From positions 1-13,645 of the forward strand of contig JAKAZU010000020.1 in the NCBI GenBank assembly GCA_021826525.1: a stretch of 13,645 nt of DNA, read 5' to 3'. The notes under the pieces are model-generated. The model did not search any database and was not told where the DNA came from. It saw only the letters and a list, made by a program, of their open reading frames with translations. This document shows, one piece after another, positions 6,028-13,296 of this stretch. The position numbers and the translations under genes are program-made. This DNA comes from Thermoplasmata archaeon (GTDB lineage: Archaea > Thermoplasmatota > Thermoplasmata > UBA184). Position 1 is the stretch's first letter, and each line of letters starts with the position of its first letter.

Positions 6028-7350
6028 GGGAAGCGGAGGCGGGGGTTCGGGGCCAAGCGGGGCAAGGTGCCGGCGCGCGGACGGCGTCGGATGGTAGACC
6101 CCGGCCGGGAACTCGGGCCGGACCACGTCGCGTCGCGCGGCTTCGGGAGGCCAGCGGGCGTGGCAGCCCGGGCATCGATAGCCGCGCGCCGTACCGAGCG
6201 AGCGCGCGCGGCGCTCGCACTCCGGGCAACGCGGAGCTCGGAATCTCCCCGCGACTTCGCGACGCGTGAGGATCTCGATGCCCTCGACACGGAACGTCGC
6301 GTCGCCCGCGCGCCCTCCCCAGACCTTCACGCGATCGCCGGGCCGAAGCGAACGGCCCACCGCCGGTAGGGTCTTCGTCGGTTCGAACGCCATGCATACG
6401 AGTTCCGTCCCGTCCGCGTCGACGATTGGGAAACGAACGTGGCCACCCCGTAGCGTGGTCGGAACGCTCCCCACGAGCCCTTCCACGCGTCCACTCTCGT
6501 ACGGGCCGAGGGAGGCCGCGGGGCGCCGTAGGAGGTGGTCGCCCGTCCCTTGATTGGTGCAGAAGATCATCCAGCGTTCCACCGGCTCGGAGCGGACCGT
6601 CGCGAGGGCACGCAGCGGCGCTCCCCGCCGACGCGAACGCAGCCCGAAGAGGATCGGGCAGGGCGTGTGCGGGGCAATGAGGAGTCGTCGGGTCGCGGGA
6701 TCGGTACACAGGAATAGGTCCGGATACTGGCGTTGAGCCTCCCGGACCGATCCGGCGTCGACCTCGCGTTGGAGCGAGCCGTGGTCGGGGTCGCGGTACG
6801 CGAGAAGTTCCCAGGTCGGGTGGGTCTCGGGCCAGGCGACGCTCGCCGCGGCTCCGACCACGCCGAGATCGTCCCCGTGGATCCGCACCGTGGCTCCCAG
6901 ATCGTTCAGCGTCGCTCGCACGTCGTCCACACGGACGACACTGCGGACCGCATTCCAGTACAGCGACGACGGCAATCGTCGCGTCGAGGCGACCAACGCC
7001 GGATCCGTGCCGACCTCACCGACCCGCGAGGAGTCGAGCACCGCCTTCCACGCCGCGTCGACTAGATCGGTCGCGAGTGTCGGCGAGAGCCGGGCCCCCC
7101 GTTCGTAGGCCCACACCGCGCGTCCATCGATCGACCCGCAGCGCCGGCGACGACCTCGCCCGATGCCGAAGCGGGCGCTGAGTGCGGCGTTGCCGCGTGT
7201 CTTGAAGGGGATGTTGGGATTGAGGCGGACCAGACGCGGGTCGCCGATCGGGTCCACGCCGAGGTCGCGGGCGACGCGGACGACCTCGGTCAGAGCGTGC
7301 GTCGTGCACCCTCCTCGGGGGCTGTCCGTGTCGTCGATGCCGATCCACAT
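6019..7350 (-). CDS. tiaS: tRNA(Ile2) 2-agmatinylcytidine synthetase TiaS
   Basis: TiaS uses ATP and agmatine to turn C34 of tRNA-Ile2 (anticodon CAU) into agmatidine, so that it reads AUA as isoleucine; it is archaea-specific. The 443-residue protein begins MWIGIDDTDSPRGGCTTHAL (1-20), the diagnostic DDTDS...GGCTT motif. It continues with RLNPNIPFKTRGNAAL (42-57), HTPCPILFGLRS (228-239) and FCTNQGTGDHLL (263-274). An OB-fold follows (about 285-360). A C-terminal zinc ribbon has CPEC (375-378) and CPGC (393-396). The tail after about residue 405 is Pro-rich and poorly defined. It follows korB by 42 bp on the same strand with no clear promoter or Shine-Dalgarno sequence, so it may be cotranscribed with korAB. 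Its stop codon overlaps the hisS TATA-like box. Confidence 0.93.
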   Translation of the reverse strand: MWIGIDDTDSPRGGCTTHALTEVVRVARDLGVDPIGDPRLVRLNPNIPFKTRGNAALSARFGIGRGRRRRCGSIDGRAVWAYERGARLSPTLATDLVDAAWKAVLDSSRVGEVGTDPALVASTRRLPSSLYWNAVRSVVRVDDVRATLNDLGATVRIHGDDLGVVGAAASVAWPETHPTWELLAYRDPDHGSLQREVDAGSVREAQRQYPDLFLCTDPATRRLLIAPHTPCPILFGLRSRRRGAPLRALATVRSEPVERWMIFCTNQGTGDHLLRRPAASLGPYESGRVEGLVGSVPTTLRGGHVRFPIVDADGTELVCMAFEPTKTLPAVGRSLRPGDRVKVWGGRAGDATFRVEGIEILTRREVAGRFRAPRCPECERRARSLGTARGYRCPGCHARWPPEAARRDVVRPEFPAGVYHPTPSARRHLAPLGPEPPPPLPNT

Positions 7351-7392
7351 CGCGCGGGCGGAGACCCCGCGAGCCCAAAGAAGATGCGGTCC

Positions 7393-8268
7393 CTACGCGA
7401 CGCTCCGCAGGAGCTTCGCGTACGCCGCCATGTTCGGCTCGATCTCGATCTCGGTCCGGGCCGGTCCGAGAGCGCCCGCTGGGAGCACCCGTGTTTCCAG
7501 CGCGGGGTCGAGTGGGGCGCCCTCCGGGGGGCGGTGCATCACGCCGATCGGAATCTTCCCGGAATCCATCGTCTCCATGCAGAGCCGGAACATCGCCTTG
7601 CGGTCCGACGGATCGTAGCCGGGCAGTTTGCTCACGTCGACGACCCGCTCGCGCCAGAGCTTGTACGTGTCGTTGTACGTCACGCACGGGGAGAGGTCCT
7701 CGATGAACGCGAACCCCCGGTGCGCCCGGTTGAACTCGAGCGCCTCCTTCAGGACCGCCGTTAGGGTCTTCGGGTCGCCGGAGAACGTGCGGGCGATGAA
7801 GTTCGGCGCCGGGATCGACAGCGCGGTGAGGATCGCGTCGAACGGCTTTTCGATGTTCCCTTCGAAGCCGATCTGGCTCGTGGGCGAGGGTTGGCCCTTC
7901 GTCAGGCCGTACGTCTCATTGTTCATCACGATGTACAGGATCGAGACGTTCTTCTTGAACGCGTGCATGAAGTGCCCCATCCCGATCGCATAACCGTCCC
8001 CGTCGCCGCCGGCCGCGAACACCGTGAGGTTCGGGTTCGCCAGCTTTACTCCGACTGCCTGGGCGAGAAGGCGTCCGTGGAGCGCGTGCAGGCCGTTGAT
8101 CTCGAGGAAATTGTGGATCGAGCCCGAGCAGCCGATCCCTCCGACCAGCACGAGCTCGTGCGTCGGGATCTTCAGCTCGGCCGCGGCCTTCTTGACGCAC
8201 GCCAGGAGCGCGAAGTCCCCGCACCCGGGGCACCAGATCGGCTGGGTGGGTTTGGCGGATTGCACCAT
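7393..8268 (-). CDS. korB: 2-oxoacid:ferredoxin oxidoreductase, beta subunit
   Basis: The beta subunit carries thiamine diphosphate and the proximal [4Fe-4S] cluster of enzymes that interconvert 2-oxoacids and acyl-CoA with ferredoxin. In 291 residues it has WCPGCGDFA (12-20), GIGCSG (45-50) and DLSPCVTYND (191-200), giving cluster cysteines C13, C16, C47 and C195. The TPP motif GGDGDGYAIG (87-96) leads to NNETYGLTKGQPSPTSQ (116-132). This two-subunit form with a fused partner is typical of 2-oxoglutarate or broad-specificity enzymes. The start at ATG 8268 is supported by GGAGGG 8 nt upstream and lies one base past the korA stop. Substrate cannot be fixed from sequence alone; 2-oxoglutarate is the first guess given the nearby citrate synthase. 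Confidence 0.92.
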   Translation of the reverse strand: MVQSAKPTQPIWCPGCGDFALLACVKKAAAELKIPTHELVLVGGIGCSGSIHNFLEINGLHALHGRLLAQAVGVKLANPNLTVFAAGGDGDGYAIGMGHFMHAFKKNVSILYIVMNNETYGLTKGQPSPTSQIGFEGNIEKPFDAILTALSIPAPNFIARTFSGDPKTLTAVLKEALEFNRAHRGFAFIEDLSPCVTYNDTYKLWRERVVDVSKLPGYDPSDRKAMFRLCMETMDSGKIPIGVMHRPPEGAPLDPALETRVLPAGALGPARTEIEIEPNMAAYAKLLRSVA

Positions 8269-8269
8269 C

Positions 8270-10063
8270 TTACACGCCCTCCGTAATCGGGCGGACGATG
8301 TCGGGGGAGCGGAACGAGAGGCCATCGTAGCGCAGGATCGATCGGAGTTTGGCGTGGTGCCAGGGAACCGTCTCGCGGATGAGTCGCGCGAACTGTCCGG
8401 TGTAGTTGTTCTCCACGACGTACGCCACGTCGACACCATGGAGGAACGGATCGAGCTCGTGCCCGGGAACCGGCCAGAGCGTCCGCGGCTGGTAGAACCG
8501 GGTGTGGATCCCCCGGGTCTTCAGGCGCTCCTGGGCTTCGAGGATCGGGCCGATCGTGCTCCCGTATCCGATGATGCCGATCTTGGCGTGGGTTTCGCCG
8601 AAATACTTTCCGGTCGGAAGATCGGGGACCGCCGCCACCATCTTTCCCATCCGCTTGGTCATCATCTTCAGGCGGTTTACCGGATTGACCGAGACGTGCC
8701 CCCACTCGTCGTGTTCGTTGCCCGTGACCTGGCTCCACACTCCCGGAGTTCCGGGTGGCGCGATCGGGCTTCCGCTGTCGGCCGTGAATGCGTAGCCCTT
8801 GTACTCGGCCATCTTCTCGAGGTCGGCTCCCGAGAGGCGCTTCCCTCGGACCATGTGGATTCCCTCGAGATCGTACGGCGGGCTCGTCGTCGTGTTCTGA
8901 CAGAGCGCCTGATCGAGCAGGAGGATGACGGGGACCCGCCACTTGTCGGCGATGTTGAGTGCGTCGACGGTGAGCTGGAAGCACTCGAGGGGAGTCGCCG
9001 GCGCGAGGATGAACCGGGGGAACTCCCCATGCCCGAGGTTCGCGAGGTGGGCGAGGTCTGATTGTTCGTGCCGCGTCGGCTGCCCCGTGGACGGGCCCAC
9101 CCGAGCGCAGTCGGCGATGACGATGGGGATCTCCGCCGCACCCGCGTGACCGATCCCCTCGGTCATGAGGGAGAGACCGGGACCGCTCGTGGAGGTCATC
9201 ACCCGCGCGCCGGCGTACGCGGCGCCGATGATCATGTTGATGGCAGCAAGTTCGTCCTCGGCTTGACGCACGACGCCCTGGAATGCCGGTAGGTAGCGCT
9301 GGAGGTACTCCATCACCTCGGTGGCCGGCGTGATGGGATAGCCGGCAAAGAACCGCCCGCCCCCGACCACGAAACCGAGCGCGACCGCCTGGTTGCCGAT
9401 CGTGAGGATCTGGTCGTGCGCGTCTCCGGCTTCGACGTGCCAGCGGTCGGCGAGTCCGGGGACGGAGAGAGCGGCCTGCCGCCCGATATCGAGCGCCTTG
9501 AGGTTCTTGGCCAGCGCCTCTTCCCCTCTACGCGTGAACCGTTCCTCGATGACCTGGCGGGTCATGACCGGATCGAACCCCAGCAGCACGCTGAGGGCAC
9601 CGTAGGCGGCGGTGTTCTTGTAGATCGGTTGGCCGACCTGGCCCCCGACGAGGGTCGCGAACGGGAATCCATAGGCCTTTGGAACGTCCGCGGCCGACCC
9701 GGTGGAGTCGTAGAGCACGATCCCCTCCGGGCCGAGCTCGGATCGTCCGATCTCGATGGCTTGTTCGTCGAACGCCATCAGGATGTCGACATCGGGCTTG
9801 ATCGAGAGGATGGGCTGGCAGGAGGCGCGGATCGACGCGTCCGCGTGGCCCCCGCGGATGCGGGAGAGGACGTTGCGGGAGGTGTAGACGTAAAGGCCGA
9901 GCTTGCGGAAGTACCGTCCCAAGAGGTCGGAGACGGTGAGGGTCCCGTCGCCTCCCTGACCCCCGATCATGACGCTGATATCGGCGAGCCGCTTCGGAGG
10001 GGTGCCGGGGGAGGGGATCGGTTCGGTGGCGATCGCTTCGGTGCGGCTCGCAGGGGTTGTCAT
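8270..10063 (-). CDS. korA: 2-oxoacid:ferredoxin oxidoreductase, fused gamma-alpha subunit
   Basis: Partner of KorB; it binds CoA and the 2-oxoacid. The 597-residue protein is a fusion. Residues about 28-205 are the gamma domain (MIGGQGGDGTL at 32-42, where GGQGGQG is the usual form, and SRIRGGHADASIR at 67-79). Residues about 215-597 are the alpha domain, with FFAGYPITPATEV (238-250, the YPITP substrate-loop motif), TSTSGPGLSLM (290-300) and GPSTGQPTRHEQSDL (323-337). The first 27 residues are a Pro/Thr-rich extension before the fold starts. ATG 10063 is chosen because it is the natural start before the gamma domain. The frame continues far upstream only as the antisense of the leuA-like gene. 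A TATA-like TTAAAT is 58 nt upstream, and the intervening leader can form a hairpin. No separate delta (ferredoxin) subunit gene is present. Confidence 0.93.
   Translation of the reverse strand: MTTPASRTEAIATEPIPSPGTPPKRLADISVMIGGQGGDGTLTVSDLLGRYFRKLGLYVYTSRNVLSRIRGGHADASIRASCQPILSIKPDVDILMAFDEQAIEIGRSELGPEGIVLYDSTGSAADVPKAYGFPFATLVGGQVGQPIYKNTAAYGALSVLLGFDPVMTRQVIEERFTRRGEEALAKNLKALDIGRQAALSVPGLADRWHVEAGDAHDQILTIGNQAVALGFVVGGGRFFAGYPITPATEVMEYLQRYLPAFQGVVRQAEDELAAINMIIGAAYAGARVMTSTSGPGLSLMTEGIGHAGAAEIPIVIADCARVGPSTGQPTRHEQSDLAHLANLGHGEFPRFILAPATPLECFQLTVDALNIADKWRVPVILLLDQALCQNTTTSPPYDLEGIHMVRGKRLSGADLEKMAEYKGYAFTADSGSPIAPPGTPGVWSQVTGNEHDEWGHVSVNPVNRLKMMTKRMGKMVAAVPDLPTGKYFGETHAKIGIIGYGSTIGPILEAQERLKTRGIHTRFYQPRTLWPVPGHELDPFLHGVDVAYVVENNYTGQFARLIRETVPWHHAKLRSILRYDGLSFRSPDIVRPITEGV
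8277..8282 (-). promoter_or_regulatory. korB: Shine-Dalgarno sequence of korB
   Basis: Read on the minus strand, GGAGGG lies 8 nt before the ATG at 8268, within the last codons of korA. It fixes the korB start and shows that korB is translated from the korA message. Confidence 0.7.
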
Positions 10064-10069
10064 TGTACG

Positions 10070-10096
10070 GAACCCGGCGGCGGACCGCCCCGGTTC
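10070..10096 (-). promoter_or_regulatory. korA: Stable hairpin filling the predicted 5' leader of korA
   Basis: As minus-strand RNA, an outer 5-bp stem (GAACC with GGUUC) and an inner 5-bp stem (GGCGG with CCGCC) are separated by a GG/G internal loop and capped by a UCCG tetraloop. The hairpin ends 6 nt before the korA ATG. From the TATA-like box at 10121-10126, transcription should start near 10095, so the hairpin would occupy almost the whole leader. No Shine-Dalgarno sequence is visible for korA. Role and existence in vivo are inferred. Confidence 0.45.
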
Positions 10097-10120
10097 TGAG
10101 AGAATCGAGGCCCCCCTCGT

Positions 10121-10126
10121 ATTTAA
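10121..10126 (-). promoter_or_regulatory. korA: TATA-like box of korAB
   Basis: Read on the minus strand this is TTAAAT within CGTTAAATACGAG, a good match to the archaeal box A. It is 58 nt upstream of the korA start, predicting a leader of about 30 nt. It lies in the 162-bp gap shared with the divergent leuA-like gene. Confidence 0.55.
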
Positions 10127-10191
10127 CGGATAACCCGGCCGAGGGGAAGTTCTGGCATTTTTCGGTCGTCGCCCGGCGTAAGATTCGCAAC

Positions 10192-10199
10192 AAAGGTTA
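10192..10199 (+). promoter_or_regulatory. Box-A-like promoter element of the leuA-like operon
   Basis: AAAGGTTA ends exactly 27 nt before the GTG at 10226, with TCTGAAAA following. The same octamer at the same spacing precedes the Sm-like gene at 1087. No Shine-Dalgarno sequence precedes the GTG, so the operon mRNA is probably leaderless. The rest of the gap from 10127 to 10191 shows nothing recognisable. Confidence 0.5.
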
Positions 10200-10225
10200 T
10201 CTGAAAACCCCCGGTCGTAGAGGTC

Positions 10226-11473
10226 GTGGCCGACGAGCGGTTGGTCGAGGATTACCACTCCGTCACGGCCGACCGACGGCGGTTCGCCGATCCGATCGTC
10301 TTCTGGGACGAGACGTTGCGCGACGGCGAGCAGACGCCCGGGGTGCACTTCAACCCGGAAGAGAAGCTGCGGATCGCGGAAGTCTTGGCCGGCATCGGCG
10401 TTCCCCTCATCGACGCCGGCATCCCGGTCGTCTCGACCGAGGAGGCCCGCGCGGTCCACCTGCTCGCCCACGCCGGGCTCAAATCGAAGATACTCGCCTC
10501 GGCGCGGACGGTCCCCGCCGACGTCGAAGCGGTCATCCAGAGTGGCGCAAGCCACATCGCGATCTTCGTCGCCGCGAGCCAGGTCCATCTTCGCTACAAG
10601 CTGAAGATGACCCAGGAGGAGGTCCGCAAGGTATCGATCGCGAGTGTTCGGCGGGCGAAGAGCGCCGGCCTCCACGTCGCATTCGTGACCGAGGACACGG
10701 TCCGGGCCCCGTTCGATTTCGTGGAACGCTTGTATCGGGACGTTCAAGAGGCCGGCGCGGACCGGCTCGTGATCTCCGACACGGTCGGCATCATGACACC
10801 GCTGACGTTCCGGTGGTACCTGGAGGAGTTCCAGCGTCGTGTGCACCCGAAGGATCTCTCGGTCCACTGCCACAACGACTTCGGCCTCGCGGCGGCAAAC
10901 ACGCTCACCGCGCTCGAGGTCGGAGTCACCGCTCCCCATACCTGCGTCAACGGATTGGGAGAGCGAGCCGGGAACGCCGCCTTCGAGGAGGTCGCGCTTG
11001 CGCTCGAGCGCCTCTACGGGGTACGCACCGGGCTGCGGACCGAGCGGATGTACGAACTTTCCCAACTGGTGGAGGAACTCTCGGGAGTCGTCGTCCAACC
11101 GAACAAGGCGATCGTGGGGTACAACTCCTTCTCGCACGAAGCCGGTATCCACACGCATGGGATCCTCGCGCACACGCTCACGTACGAGCCGATGCAGCCG
11201 GAGGTCGTCGGGCGGCACCGGCGGATGATATTGGGCAAGCACAGCGGCAAGGCCGCGGTCGTCGAGAAGCTCAAAGAACGGGGCATTGTCGCCTCGGAAC
11301 CGCGGCTCGCCGAGCTCCTCCAACGCCTCAAGGCCCAGGGCGAGGCGCGTTCGAAGGAAGAACTCCAAGCGTTCCTCGAGGAGTATCGCCACCTCTTTGA
11401 ACAACCGGGGGTCTCCGACGTGGAGTTCTGGAAGATGGTCGAGGCGGTGGGGCTCAAGGAGGTCCGCACATGA
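10226..11473 (+). CDS. 2-isopropylmalate/homocitrate/citramalate synthase family protein, short form
   Basis: A DRE-TIM metallolyase condensing acetyl-CoA with a 2-oxoacid, the first step of 2-oxoacid chain elongation. In 415 residues it has WDETLRDGEQTPGV (27-40; metal ligand D28, catalytic R32), IDAGIPVVSTEEA (62-74), VHCHNDFGLAAANTL (213-227; H214 and H216 bind metal), VNGLGERAGNAAFEEV (241-256) and SHEAGIHTHGIL (303-314) before ILGKHSGKAAV (335-345). It ends about 70 residues later, so the LeuA-type C-terminal allosteric domain (normal total about 500) is absent, as in AksA, NifV and LYS20 enzymes. The Arg that precedes the F-S-x-E-D segment in Thermus homocitrate synthase is Ala152 here. 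The leuCDB-like neighbours suggest 2-isopropylmalate synthase, but homocitrate or citramalate synthase cannot be ruled out. It starts at GTG 10226 and is coupled to leuC by an ATGA overlap. Confidence 0.88.
   Translation: MADERLVEDYHSVTADRRRFADPIVFWDETLRDGEQTPGVHFNPEEKLRIAEVLAGIGVPLIDAGIPVVSTEEARAVHLLAHAGLKSKILASARTVPADVEAVIQSGASHIAIFVAASQVHLRYKLKMTQEEVRKVSIASVRRAKSAGLHVAFVTEDTVRAPFDFVERLYRDVQEAGADRLVISDTVGIMTPLTFRWYLEEFQRRVHPKDLSVHCHNDFGLAAANTLTALEVGVTAPHTCVNGLGERAGNAAFEEVALALERLYGVRTGLRTERMYELSQLVEELSGVVVQPNKAIVGYNSFSHEAGIHTHGILAHTLTYEPMQPEVVGRHRRMILGKHSGKAAVVEKLKERGIVASEPRLAELLQRLKAQGEARSKEELQAFLEEYRHLFEQPGVSDVEFWKMVEAVGLKEVRT
11456..11463 (+). promoter_or_regulatory. leuC: Full-length Shine-Dalgarno sequence of leuC
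   Basis: AAGGAGGT followed by a 6-nt spacer precedes ATG 11470, inside the last codons of the synthase gene. It is the strongest ribosome-binding site in the window and decides the leuC start in favour of 11470 over the in-frame ATG at 11491. Confidence 0.8.
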
Positions 11474-12750
11474 GCGGCGCCAACGGCGGGATGACCCTCG
11501 CCGAGAAGATCCTGGCACGCGCCTCGGACCTCGATCACGTCGCTTCCGGCCAGATCATCGAGGGGAGCGTCGATCTCGCGATGATGCACGAACAGGGCGC
11601 GCAGACCGTCGCTCCGTTCCATCAAATGGGCGCCGAGAAGGTCTGGGATCGAGAACGCGTCGTGATCGCGATCGATCACTGGGTTCCCGCGTCGACCGAG
11701 GGAGCCGCGGTGCTCCACCGGATCCTGCGCAAGTTCGCGACGGAGGTCAACCTTCCCCACTTCTACGATGTCGGGAACCACGGCATATGTCACCAGATCC
11801 TCGCGGAGCACGGGTGGGTCGTGCCCGGGGACCTCGCGGTCGGTACCGACTCCCACACGAACATGCTCGGCGCCATGGGCGCCGTGGCGGCCGGTATCGG
11901 GCCCACCGAGATGGCGGCGGTTCTCGCGCTCGGCCGCCTATGGCTGAAGGTACCGTCGACGCTGCGCATACGCGTGAAGGGGCGCCTCGGGCCCGGGGTC
12001 GTCGCGAAGGACCTTGTCCTGCGCGCGCTCGGCGAGGTGAAAACGACCGGCGCGACGTACAAGTCCGTCGAGTGGACCGGGCCGACGATCGAAGGGCTCT
12101 CCATGCCCGAGCGCCTCACGATCTGCAACATGACAACCGAGATGGGAGCGAAGTGCGGACTCGTCGCCCCCGACGAGAAGACGTTCGAGTACCTGCGCAC
12201 GATCGCCAAGCATCCGATGCATCCGGTCTATGCGGATGCCGACGCGACGTACGAGCGCACGATCGACATCGACGTGGACGGGATGCCGCCGATGGTCGCT
12301 TGCCCGTACTCTCCCGACAACGTCCGCCCGCTCACCGATGTCGTGAACGAGCACATCCACGTCGATCAGGCGTTCTTGGGATCCTGCACGAACGCCCGCA
12401 TCGAGGACATCCGAGAAGGCGCTGCGATCCTGAGGGGCCACAAGGTCCACCCGGGCACTCGGTTCATCGTCTCGCCGGCGTCGACGTCCATCTACGAACA
12501 ATGCCTCCAGGAGGGCCTCATCGAGCTCTACACGGAGGCCGGCGCGGTCTTCACGAACTCGAGCTGCTCGGCATGCTTTGGGGGCAACATGGGCATCATC
12601 GCCCCGGACGAAGTGTGCGCATCCTCCTCCAACCGGAACTTTCCCGGTCGGATGGGACCGAAGGAGGGCCGGATCTACCTCATGAGCCCGGCCGCGACCG
12701 TCGCCGCGGCCATCCGGGGCGAGATCGCCGACCCGCGGGAGTTCGCCTAG
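11470..12750 (+). CDS. leuC: 3-isopropylmalate dehydratase/homoaconitase large subunit
   Basis: The aconitase-family large subunit holds the [4Fe-4S] cluster and, with the small subunit, isomerises 2-isopropylmalate to 3-isopropylmalate (or the homocitrate equivalent). In 426 residues it shows AIDHWVP (67-73), GNHGICHQ (102-109), GTDSHTNMLGAMGAVAAGIG (125-144), FLGSCTNARIEDI (302-314, cluster Cys306) and SSCSACFGG (364-372, cluster Cys366 and Cys369). The last motif is usually CGPCLG, so both intervening residues differ although the cysteines remain. Length fits archaeal two-subunit LeuC/HacA (about 420). The start at 11470 is set by a strong Shine-Dalgarno sequence and an ATGA overlap with the synthase. 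The small subunit starts 6 nt after the stop. Leucine pathway is preferred on gene order, but substrate is unproven. Confidence 0.9.
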   Translation: MSGANGGMTLAEKILARASDLDHVASGQIIEGSVDLAMMHEQGAQTVAPFHQMGAEKVWDRERVVIAIDHWVPASTEGAAVLHRILRKFATEVNLPHFYDVGNHGICHQILAEHGWVVPGDLAVGTDSHTNMLGAMGAVAAGIGPTEMAAVLALGRLWLKVPSTLRIRVKGRLGPGVVAKDLVLRALGEVKTTGATYKSVEWTGPTIEGLSMPERLTICNMTTEMGAKCGLVAPDEKTFEYLRTIAKHPMHPVYADADATYERTIDIDVDGMPPMVACPYSPDNVRPLTDVVNEHIHVDQAFLGSCTNARIEDIREGAAILRGHKVHPGTRFIVSPASTSIYEQCLQEGLIELYTEAGAVFTNSSCSACFGGNMGIIAPDEVCASSSNRNFPGRMGPKEGRIYLMSPAATVAAAIRGEIADPREFA

Positions 12751-12756
12751 GCGGGG

Positions 12757-13296
12757 ATGGACACGATGAAGGACCTCATCGAGGGGCGGGTCTGGACGCT
12801 CGGGCGCGACATGGACACCGATCAGATCATCTCGGGAAAGTATCTCACGATCATCGATCCGCAAGAACTGAAGAAGCACGTGCTCGAGATCGGCCTTCCC
12901 GAGTTCGCCGCCGGCGCTCGACCCGGGGACATCCTCATTGCGGACGAGAACTTCGGCTCCGGCTCGAGCCGGGAGCATGCGCCGGCCGCGCTCCGGGCCG
13001 CGGGGATCGGAGCGATCGTCGCCGACTCGTTCGCCCGCATCTTCTATCGCAACTCGATCAACCTCGGCATCCCGACGATCGAGGCCCGGGGCGTCCGCGC
13101 GTTGTTCGAGATGGGCGATACCGCCCGGATCGAGATGCGAGCGGGCCGGATCACGAACCTAGGGACGAATCGCTCGATCACCTTCCCTCCCATCCCTCAC
13201 CACCTCCTCGATCTCCTCGAGGCCGGCGGTCTCGTCGAGAAGGTGAAGGTCGAGCTCGCACAGCGCAAGGCCGCCGCCGGGACCCCCCGGGCATGA
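12757..13296 (+). CDS. leuD: 3-isopropylmalate dehydratase/homoaconitase small subunit
   Basis: The swivel domain completes the LeuC active site and helps select substrate. In 179 residues it has GRVWTLGRDMDTDQII (10-25), FGSGSSREHAP (66-76) and SFARIFYRNSINLGIP (91-106), all diagnostic. The specificity loop after DTDQIISGK reads YLTI (29-32), neither the YLRT of methanogen homoaconitase nor the YLVY of methanogen isopropylmalate isomerase. Translation is drawn from ATG 12757, 6 nt after leuC. ATG 12766 is an equally good start, because GGGGA lies 8 nt before it and the protein would then begin MKDLIEGRVW. The 3' end overlaps the dehydrogenase gene as ATGA. Confidence 0.9.
   Translation: MDTMKDLIEGRVWTLGRDMDTDQIISGKYLTIIDPQELKKHVLEIGLPEFAAGARPGDILIADENFGSGSSREHAPAALRAAGIGAIVADSFARIFYRNSINLGIPTIEARGVRALFEMGDTARIEMRAGRITNLGTNRSITFPPIPHHLLDLLEAGGLVEKVKVELAQRKAAAGTPRA

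Noticed and set aside
5994..6290. Possible N-terminal extension of hisS
   Set aside because: The stretch is antisense-free but overlaps the 3' part of tiaS in another frame, is Arg/Ala-rich, and lies before the canonical HisRS N-terminus and its TATA-like box.
8270..11518. A 1082-codon minus-strand open frame
   Set aside because: Only the part from 10063 down is KorA. The upstream 485 codons are antisense to the leuA-like gene and have no domain signatures; long antisense frames are expected at this GC content.
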